From assembly GCA_024691475.1 (NCBI GenBank), contig JAILNP010000110.1, positions 1 to 7,696 on the forward strand: DNA of 7,696 nucleotides, written 5' to 3'. The DNA comes from Denitrobacterium sp024691475 (GTDB lineage Bacteria; Actinomycetota; Coriobacteriia; Coriobacteriales; Eggerthellaceae). Below, piece after piece: positions 1 through 5,093 of the stretch. Position 1 is the first letter of the stretch, and each line of letters begins with the position of its first letter. Both the position numbers and the translations under genes were made by a program. Under the pieces are notes generated by a model. That model saw only the letters and a program-made list of their open reading frames with translations. It was not told the DNA's origin and did not search any database.

Positions 1-19
1 CGATTTGATTCTGCGTCAT
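1..19 (-). CDS. murC: Putative start of UDP-N-acetylmuramate--L-alanine ligase (MurC), cut by the window edge
   Basis: Only six codons are visible, reading MTQNQI from an ATG at 19-17, so the identity comes from position and not from protein motifs. In many dcw clusters murC follows murG directly, and the enzyme would add L-Ala to UDP-MurNAc, the step before MurD. A purine-rich AAAGG at 38-34 lies 14 bases upstream, rather far, while GGG at 27-25 lies 5 bases upstream and could serve instead. A TTG at 29-27 in another frame is closer to AAAGG (4 bases) and stays open to the edge, so the start is not certain. The next gene could also be murB or ftsQ. Confidence 0.45.
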
Positions 20-66
20 GACGACCCAATGTACCTTTCGCGCTTCTGCTTTTGGAAACACCTATT

Positions 67-84
67 CTAGACCGCTGCGTCTAG
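67..84 (-). repeat. Short inverted repeat spanning the murG stop codon
   Basis: The arms CTAGAC and GTCTAG form a perfect 6-bp stem with a 6-base loop (73-78). The murG stop codon TAG (83-81) lies in the first arm on the coding strand. No T run follows on the minus strand, so it does not look like an intrinsic terminator. It sits in the only junction of the window longer than a few bases (20-80) and may be chance, a weak RNA stem, or a minor mRNA processing site. Otherwise the gap holds only the possible murC ribosome binding site. Confidence 0.4.
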
Positions 85-1175
85 CGTGTAGCGCCTATCA
101 CAACATCTGCCAATTTGCTTGCCGCCTCATTCGTCCGAAACGAAGCAGCCGCCGCATGCATGCCCTCGCGAACCGAGGCGTCGTCGACGAGTTTCGCCAG
201 CAAGTCGGCAAATTCGGGAGACTCCACCTGATCGTCGGCAATCATATACGCCGCACCGGCATCGACATACTCGCGCGCGTTAGTAGTCTGATGATCGGCC
301 GTGGCATAAGGGAACGGAACGAGCAGGGCGGGAATGCCCAGCGCGGAGATCTCGGCAAGCGACGTAGCGCCCGAACGGGAAACAACGCAATCGCACGCGG
401 CAAGCACGTCGCCCATGCGATCCTCGTAACCCACGACCGTCCAGCGATCCTTCAGCTCCTCGGGAATATCGAGCTGTTCGCACACGGTGTCGTATTCCTT
501 CGGTCCCGTAATGTGACGCACGTAGAGATTCGGGCGCTTCAGCAGTTCGCGAGCCTGCTGGCAAAGCGCGGTATTGATATGGCGCGCACCCAGGCTGCCG
601 CCGAATACCACGAGCATAAGGGCGTCCTCGGGCACGCCCGCATACGCACGACCCGCTTCGCGCGTGGCGTCGAACACCGACGAGCGCACAGGATTGCCCG
701 TAACCACGAGCTTGGAAGCGTCCCCTACTGCATCGCCGGCAACGCGGTACGTAAGCGCCACGGCTGCGGCCTTCTTCGACAGGTACTTATTCGCCAGGCC
801 CATGATGGAGTTCTGCTCGTGCACTACCACGGGAATGCCTAGCTGCTCTGCAGCACGGCCCACGGGAATGCACACGTAGCCGCCAAAGCACACCACGCAA
901 TCGGGCTTCACCTCGTTGAACCAAGCGCGGGCCTTCTTCGTGGAGGAATTCATGAGGCGCAGGGCCTTCACGATGGTGGCAGGATGGTTGCGGTTGAACC
1001 CCGTGGCGGGAAACGCCGTGAACGGGATACCAGCCTGGGGAACCAAGCGGGACTCCACGCCTTGGGGCGTACCCGCGAAATACACGGTATGGCCACGACG
1101 CTGCAGCTCATCGGCGAGGGCAAGCGCGGGATTGATATGGCCGGCGGTACCACCGCCGGAAACGACGATGTTCAT
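81..1175 (-). CDS. murG: UDP-GlcNAc:lipid I N-acetylglucosaminyltransferase MurG
   Basis: MurG transfers GlcNAc from UDP-GlcNAc to lipid I, making lipid II on the inner face of the membrane. The 364-residue protein has the usual family length and two-domain GT-B (GT28) layout. Visible motifs are the N-terminal GGGTAGHINPAL loop (residues 7-18, with His13 at the conserved position), FGGY (97-100), HEQNSIMGLANK (119-130), the C-domain FGGSLGARHIN (191-201), and the donor-binding SRSGATSLAEI run continuing to DHQTTNA (266-300). The GGGTAGH form, with Ala where E. coli has Gly, is common in Actinobacteria. No transmembrane segment is seen, as expected for a peripheral protein. The ATG at 1175 is preceded by AAGGAG with 7-base spacing and lies 3 bases after the ftsW stop, so the start is firm and translation is probably coupled to ftsW. 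The stop is TAG. Confidence 0.97.
   Translation of the reverse strand: MNIVVSGGGTAGHINPALALADELQRRGHTVYFAGTPQGVESRLVPQAGIPFTAFPATGFNRNHPATIVKALRLMNSSTKKARAWFNEVKPDCVVCFGGYVCIPVGRAAEQLGIPVVVHEQNSIMGLANKYLSKKAAAVALTYRVAGDAVGDASKLVVTGNPVRSSVFDATREAGRAYAGVPEDALMLVVFGGSLGARHINTALCQQARELLKRPNLYVRHITGPKEYDTVCEQLDIPEELKDRWTVVGYEDRMGDVLAACDCVVSRSGATSLAEISALGIPALLVPFPYATADHQTTNAREYVDAGAAYMIADDQVESPEFADLLAKLVDDASVREGMHAAAASFRTNEAASKLADVVIGATR
1141..1159 (-). repeat. GC-rich 8-bp hairpin just inside murG
   Basis: The arms CCGGCGGT and ACCGCCGG are perfect complements around a 3-base loop (1149-1151). In the mRNA the stem would span about bases +17 to +35 of murG, just downstream of the initiating ribosome footprint. 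It encodes the conserved glycine loop GGGTAG, so the GGT/GCC/GGC codons the protein needs may account for most of the symmetry. An 8-bp repeat of this kind is expected by chance about once or twice in a window this size. Confidence 0.5.
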
Positions 1176-1178
1176 TGT

Positions 1179-2564
1179 CTATCTCCTTCTACGGGACCGC
1201 TGCGTTGAACGTGAGGAGCGCGAGCTACTCGTATTGCGCGGCCTTGTCGATGAGGAACGTGGACGTTCGGAGGAACGGCGGGGGCGCTGCGAGGAGCGAG
1301 AAGACGTGCCACGCGACGAAGACGTCGGGGATTCCGCGCGCACAACGCGCAGGCTCTCGCGACGCTTCTGGTACAGCCCCGATTCGCTGCCCGACGCGAA
1401 CGATACGGAAAGAATCATGCCCACGAGCAGATACGAGCCAATCATGGACGAACCGCCCGAGGAAATGAACGGCAACGGCTTGCCCGTAGTAGGCAGAAGG
1501 CCGATGACGCAGCCAATGTTCAGGAACGCCTGGAAGACGAGCATGATGGTGCAACCGCCAGCAATCATGGTGCCGAACAAATCGGGGGCATTACGCGCGA
1601 TGCGCAGGCCCGCCCACAGCACGCAAATGAACAGCGCAACAATGACCACGGCACCCACCAAGCCAAACTCCTCGCCAATGATGGCGAAAATGAAGTCGGT
1701 CTCGGCTTCAGGCAAATACAGGTACTTTTCCGCGGAATTGCCCAGGCCCACGCCGAACAAGCCACCTTCGCCAAACGCATAGAACGCGCGAATGAGCTGG
1801 TAGCCAGATCCATACGGGTCGGCCCACGGGTCCAGGAACGCAAAGCGGCTGGAGCGATAGGCTGCCGAGGCGATACCGAAAATGGCAACGAGCACAATGA
1901 GGATGAGGAAAACCACGAAGTAGCGAATCGGCACCTCGCCTAGCCACAAAACGGCGACGATGCCCACCAGGCAGATCATAGTAGTACCAAGGTCGGACTG
2001 CGTGACGAACAGAAGCCCCAAGGGCAGGACCACGAGCAAGCCAGCGCGAATGAGCGCCTGGCCCAAGTCTATTTCACCCTCAACGAGTTCGGCGTACACG
2101 CGAGCCGCCATGGCCAGGAAGGCGACCTTGGCGAATTCCGACGGCTGGAAGCTAATGGGGCCAATAGAAAGCCAACGCTGTGCACCCAGCCCCACCGTGC
2201 CAATGAGGGCCGTGAGCAAGAGCAAGACGATGGTGCCAAGCATGAAGGCATCGAGCAAACGCCCACGCCAACGGTAATACGGAATGAAAATCGACATAGC
2301 CGCGCACATCACCAAGCTGAACAGAACGATGCCCAGCTGCTTGAACAGATAGCTCGTTACGCTCGCATCCTCGTTTATGGCTTCAATCGTGGAAGACGAG
2401 AAGACCATGATCAGGCCGAATACCGTCAGCACGATGACCGAGGCAACCAGGGCCACACGCGGAATGACAACATCACGCGAACCGCCGAACAGCACCGACG
2501 AAGAACGTCGTGCACTGCCGGCCTGGGATGCAGGCAAAGAAGAGTTTTTCCTATCGCGCGCCAT
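1179..2564 (-). CDS. ftsW: Septal peptidoglycan glycosyltransferase FtsW (SEDS family)
   Basis: FtsW is a polytopic membrane protein that polymerises lipid II at the division site with its partner class B PBP (FtsI). The 461-residue product has a cytosolic N-terminal arm (1-33), about ten hydrophobic segments from residue 34 to 395, and a long C-terminal tail. SEDS hallmarks are GAQRWLSIGPISFQPSEFAK (127-146), the GYQLIRAFYAFGEGG to GLGNS stretch (254-277), PEAETDFIFAIIGEEFG (285-301) with the putative catalytic Asp290, and GKPLPFISSGGSS (361-373). Its place between murD and murG favours FtsW over RodA or SpoVE. Residues 411-461 are very rich in Ser and Arg and hold a heptad repeat. The ATG at 2564 lies 7 bases after the murD stop; its ribosome binding site is weak (AGGT at 2573-2570, overlapping that stop), so reinitiation or coupling is likely. 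The stop is TAG. Confidence 0.96.
   Translation of the reverse strand: MARDRKNSSLPASQAGSARRSSSVLFGGSRDVVIPRVALVASVIVLTVFGLIMVFSSSTIEAINEDASVTSYLFKQLGIVLFSLVMCAAMSIFIPYYRWRGRLLDAFMLGTIVLLLLTALIGTVGLGAQRWLSIGPISFQPSEFAKVAFLAMAARVYAELVEGEIDLGQALIRAGLLVVLPLGLLFVTQSDLGTTMICLVGIVAVLWLGEVPIRYFVVFLILIVLVAIFGIASAAYRSSRFAFLDPWADPYGSGYQLIRAFYAFGEGGLFGVGLGNSAEKYLYLPEAETDFIFAIIGEEFGLVGAVVIVALFICVLWAGLRIARNAPDLFGTMIAGGCTIMLVFQAFLNIGCVIGLLPTTGKPLPFISSGGSSMIGSYLLVGMILSVSFASGSESGLYQKRRESLRVVRAESPTSSSRGTSSRSSQRPRRSSERPRSSSTRPRNTSSSRSSRSTQRSRRRR
1183..1188 (-). promoter_or_regulatory. murG ribosome binding site inside the last ftsW codons
   Basis: AAGGAG, 7 bases before the murG ATG, is the strongest Shine-Dalgarno match in the window. 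It lies wholly within the final three ftsW sense codons AGA AGG AGA (1190-1182), just before the TAG stop. The same bases therefore encode three of FtsW's four terminal Arg residues and recruit ribosomes for murG. Confidence 0.9.
1233..1295 (-). repeat. Three tandem 21-base units encoding heptads in the FtsW tail
   Basis: FtsW residues 424-444 read as SSQRPRR, SSERPRS and SSTRPRN, a consensus of S-S-x-R-P-R-x repeated three times without a gap. The codons differ between units: the R-P-R core is CGC CCC CGC, then CGT CCA CGT, then AGG CCG CGC. The repeat is thus conserved as protein more than as DNA, which argues against a recent slippage duplication. Confidence 0.85.
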
Positions 2565-2569
2565 CTGCT

Positions 2570-2573
2570 ACCT
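2570..2573 (-). promoter_or_regulatory. Weak ftsW ribosome binding site fused to the murD stop codon
   Basis: The murD stop TAG (2574-2572) is followed by GT, giving TAGGT. The AGGT part matches the Shine-Dalgarno core and lies 5 bases before the ftsW ATG. The match is short, so ftsW translation may depend on ribosomes finishing murD. Confidence 0.55.
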
Positions 2574-4038
2574 ATGCTTGGGCCCGCTGGGCAACCATCG
2601 CCTTGAACACGCGGCCGCGCTCCTCGAAGCCCGAGAACTCGTCGAACGATGCGCACGCAGGGGAAAGCAAGACGATATCGCCTTCCTGGGCGTGGCTCAG
2701 TGCCTCGTCAAGGGCATCTTCCAGATGGTCGGCCAGATAGACCGGAATGGTGGCAGACTGAAATGCTTCGGCGAAACGATCGCGCGATGCACCAAACAGC
2801 ACCACGGAGGCGCAGTGCTCGTTCGATTGAGCTACCAGCTCGTCGAGCGCGGTAAGCTTGTCGGTGCCGCCCAGCAGAACGATGGGACGACGCGGATCAA
2901 AAGCGGCAAGCGCCTTGAGCGTGGCATCCACGTTCGTCGCCTTCGAATCGTTGTAGCAGGATACGCCATGAATCTGCCCACAGCCCTCAAGGCGATGCTC
3001 AAGCGATGAAAACGTGGCGAGCCCCTCGGCAACCGCTGCGGGAGACGCACCTGCGGCAAGCGCGGCAGAGGCGGCGGCAAGCGCGTTGGACACGTTGTGC
3101 TCGCCAGGAATAAGCAGGTCGGAAGCCTTGCAAAGCGCATGCTCTTCCCCACCCAGGGCAACCACGAGCATGCCGTCTTCGCGCAGGAACGCGGCATTCT
3201 CGCTACCGCACGCAGCGCGCATGTCACCCGCGATGCCGCTGGCAGTTCCCACGGGAACGTAGGCAAACCCGCGTTCCTGGGCAGGCTGCGCCTTCAGCGA
3301 GCGCACCGTGGCACGCACGGTATCGTTTACGGCGTCGAGCACCGCGGTGGCATTCGGGGTGGCGGAAAGGTTGGCCAGCACCTTCAGCTTCGCATCGACG
3401 TAGTTCTGATGCGTGCGATGCCAGGTAACGTGATCGGGCGTAATGTTCAGCAGAACGGCAACGTTGGGCGCAAAGCGCACGGTGGAAGCCAACTGATACG
3501 AGCTGACTTCGGCAACGTAGACATCGGTTTCGCCCAGACGCACGGCTTCCAAACAGGTATCGCCAATGTTGCCCACGGCATTCGCCTTCATGCCCGCATG
3601 TTTCAGCAGATGAGCGATGAGCGACGTCGTGGTGGTCTTGCCATTGGTGCCCGTAATGGCCACCCACACGGAGCTTTCAGCGCTTTCGCGCCACGCAAAT
3701 TCAACTTCGCTGATGATCTCGGTGGAAGCCGCCTTTGCAGACAAATAGAACTCGCTGAACTCGGAAATACCAGGCGAGGCAATGCACAGGTCGTACGAGC
3801 CGGCAATCACCTGCGTGTCAAATTCAACGGTTGCGCCCGCCTCCTGGCACGTGCGCGCAAAGGCGATGGCATCCTCGTTCGAGGTGCCACCCGCAATGTG
3901 CAGCGACTCGACGCGCGTACCCATAAGGCTCGCACAATAGGAGGCTGCAGCCTTGCCGCTCTTGCCAAGACCCAAAATGAGAACGCGCCCCAGATGTGCC
4001 GGGGCGCTCTTACGACCGGAGATAAAACTTGAACCCAT
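2572..4038 (-). CDS. murD: UDP-N-acetylmuramoyl-L-alanine--D-glutamate ligase MurD
   Basis: MurD is the cytosolic ATP-dependent ligase that adds D-Glu to UDP-MurNAc-L-Ala. From the ATG at 4038 the protein has 488 residues, slightly longer than the usual 440-460. It shows the N-terminal Rossmann-like UDP-binding start GRVLILGLGKSG (17-28), the P-loop GTNGKTTTT (130-138), EVSSYQL (177-183), NITPDHVTWH (198-207), AKLKV (216-220) with the Lys that is carbamylated in the family, EHRLE (347-351), NDSKATN (363-369), and the C-terminal LLSPACASFDEF plus FEERGRVF signature (457-478). The frame is open further upstream to a TTG at 4092, but that would overlap mraY by 50 bases. The ATG at 4038 lies 4 bases after the mraY stop and has GGGAG at 4052-4048 with 9-base spacing, so I chose it. 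The stop is TAG. Confidence 0.96.
   Translation of the reverse strand: MGSSFISGRKSAPAHLGRVLILGLGKSGKAAASYCASLMGTRVESLHIAGGTSNEDAIAFARTCQEAGATVEFDTQVIAGSYDLCIASPGISEFSEFYLSAKAASTEIISEVEFAWRESAESSVWVAITGTNGKTTTTSLIAHLLKHAGMKANAVGNIGDTCLEAVRLGETDVYVAEVSSYQLASTVRFAPNVAVLLNITPDHVTWHRTHQNYVDAKLKVLANLSATPNATAVLDAVNDTVRATVRSLKAQPAQERGFAYVPVGTASGIAGDMRAACGSENAAFLREDGMLVVALGGEEHALCKASDLLIPGEHNVSNALAAASAALAAGASPAAVAEGLATFSSLEHRLEGCGQIHGVSCYNDSKATNVDATLKALAAFDPRRPIVLLGGTDKLTALDELVAQSNEHCASVVLFGASRDRFAEAFQSATIPVYLADHLEDALDEALSHAQEGDIVLLSPACASFDEFSGFEERGRVFKAMVAQRAQA
3985..4007 (-). repeat. GC-only 7-bp hairpin near the murD start, followed by a T-rich stretch
   Basis: The arms GCGCCCC and GGGGCGC pair perfectly around a 9-base loop (3992-4000). 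In the mRNA the stem spans about bases +32 to +54 of murD. On the coding strand it is followed by GTTCTCATTTT, which loosely resembles the T tract of an intrinsic terminator. It is fully inside the coding sequence (residues about 11-18), so translating ribosomes would normally disrupt it. Several 7-bp repeats are expected by chance in a window of this size. Confidence 0.4.
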
Positions 4039-4042
4039 GCGT

Positions 4043-5092
4043 TTACACTCCCATTTCCACGAGGGATTCCGCGAAATAGATGATGAAGCCAATGGCTGCC
4101 AGCGTGCCCGAGACGATCCAGAAGCGGATGACCACTTTCACTTCGCTCCAGCCCTTCTTCTCGAAATGATGATGAAGAGGCGCCATGAGGAAGATGCGCT
4201 TCTTGGTGCGCTTGTAGTAGAACACCTGAATCATGACGGAAAGAGCCTCGGCCACGAACAGGCCGCCCATGACCAGGGAAAGCACTTCCGTCTTCGTGAG
4301 TACGGCCAGGCAGGCAAGCGCCGTGCCCAGAGCCAGCGAACCGGTGTCACCCATGAAGATGTCGGCGGGATACGCGTTGAACCACAAAAAACCAATGCAG
4401 GCGCCGCACAGAGCGCCGGCAAAGATGGACACATCGAGCATGTCGGAACGATACGCGATGATGGCCATGAACAGCATCACGACCATGACCGTGCCGCTAG
4501 CCAGGCCATCCAGACCGTCGGTGAGGTTCGTGGCATTGCTCATGCCGGCGATGAGCACCGTCACGAACAGCACGTAAAGCCACGGGATGGAGATGCCATC
4601 GCCAATGGGCAGCACCGTGGTAAGCACGCCCATGTCGATGTCGGCCACAAACGGAATGCTCACCGTGGGAGCAACGCCCACCCAGTTCACTGCAGCGATA
4701 ACGAACACGATTGCAATGAGGAACTGAACGGCCAGCTTCCCCTTCGGGGAAACGCCTTCGGTGTTCTGAAAGCGAACCTTGGAATAGTCGTCGATGAGCC
4801 CCAAAAAGCCCGTAAGCAGCGTGGCTACGAGCAGCAGTACCGTAGCCGGCGTGAAGTCGTTGATGAGCACGACGGCAACGAGCAAGCCCACGAGCATGAC
4901 AAGACCGCCCATGGTGGGCGTTCCCTGCTTGATGAGATGCGTCTGGGGGCCATCGTCGCGCACCTGCTGGCCAATGTGGTCGCGTTTCATAAGGCGAATG
5001 AACGCGGGCATGGCCACCAGGACGACCACAGCTGCCACCACGGTTGCCAGGAACAGCTGGAACGACGGATAGGGAGCGTAAAGATTCAGCAT
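4043..5092 (-). CDS. mraY: Phospho-N-acetylmuramoyl-pentapeptide transferase MraY
   Basis: MraY transfers phospho-MurNAc-pentapeptide from the UDP precursor to undecaprenyl phosphate, making lipid I. The 349-residue product is hydrophobic throughout, with about ten membrane segments, and has a normal family length. Key motifs are GTPTMGG (57-63), the Asp pair in IDDYSK (100-105), NLTDGLDGLASG (189-200), FMGDTGSLALG (246-256), and the cytosolic PLHHHFEKKGW loop (305-315). The frame is open up to a TTG at 5125, but that would overlap murF by 32 bases. The ATG at 5092, one base after the murF stop, gives the usual MraY N-terminus. Its ribosome binding site is not ideal: GGTG ends 9 bases upstream and AAGGA 13 bases upstream, and a small hairpin covers the area, so coupling to murF translation is likely. 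The stop is TAA, the only non-TAG stop among the six. Confidence 0.96.
   Translation of the reverse strand: MLNLYAPYPSFQLFLATVVAAVVVLVAMPAFIRLMKRDHIGQQVRDDGPQTHLIKQGTPTMGGLVMLVGLLVAVVLINDFTPATVLLLVATLLTGFLGLIDDYSKVRFQNTEGVSPKGKLAVQFLIAIVFVIAAVNWVGVAPTVSIPFVADIDMGVLTTVLPIGDGISIPWLYVLFVTVLIAGMSNATNLTDGLDGLASGTVMVVMLFMAIIAYRSDMLDVSIFAGALCGACIGFLWFNAYPADIFMGDTGSLALGTALACLAVLTKTEVLSLVMGGLFVAEALSVMIQVFYYKRTKKRIFLMAPLHHHFEKKGWSEVKVVIRFWIVSGTLAAIGFIIYFAESLVEMGV
4048..4052 (-). promoter_or_regulatory. murD ribosome binding site inside the last mraY codons
   Basis: GGGAG lies 9 bases before the murD ATG, within the final mraY codons ATG GGA GTG (Met-Gly-Val). It decides the murD start at 4038 over the upstream TTG at 4092. 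Confidence 0.7.
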
Positions 5093-5093
5093 A

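Larger units (their letters stand above)
1182..1334 (-). other. Low-complexity basic Ser/Arg tail of FtsW (residues 411-461)
   Basis: Of the 51 final residues, 20 are Ser and 16 are Arg, with Pro, Thr and Gln making up much of the rest and only two acidic residues. It follows the last membrane segment and should be cytosolic and disordered. The region contains the heptad repeat at 1233-1295 and ends in four consecutive Arg. The frame is supported by immediate continuity with the canonical SEDS domain and by the murG start just after its stop, so it is not a frameshift artefact. Confidence 0.85.

Noticed and set aside
67..84. Intrinsic terminator after murG
   Set aside because: The 6-bp stem is half AT and no T run follows on the minus strand.
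18..842. Plus-strand open frame of 274 codons antisense to murG
   Set aside because: murG is certain on the other strand over this span, and the frame encodes nothing recognisable.
1179..1334. Frameshift as the source of the odd FtsW tail
   Set aside because: The frame runs unbroken from the SEDS domain to a stop 3 bases before murG, and the in-register heptad repeat supports a real coding frame.
916..1782. Plus-strand open frame of 288 codons antisense to the murG/ftsW junction
   Set aside because: The stretch rich in Arg and Glu is the antisense reading of the FtsW Ser/Arg tail; no family motif or independent support.
2521..2535. 5-bp inverted repeat GCCTG/CAGGC near the ftsW start
   Set aside because: Too short to stand out from chance, with no link to a ribosome site or stop codon.
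3097..4032. Plus-strand open frame of 311 codons antisense to murD
   Set aside because: It lies entirely inside the convincing murD gene, has no recognisable motif and shows shadow-like composition.
4039..4092. Upstream TTG start for murD at 4092
   Set aside because: It would overlap mraY by 50 bases, while the ATG at 4038 has a well-placed GGGAG and gives a better N-terminus.
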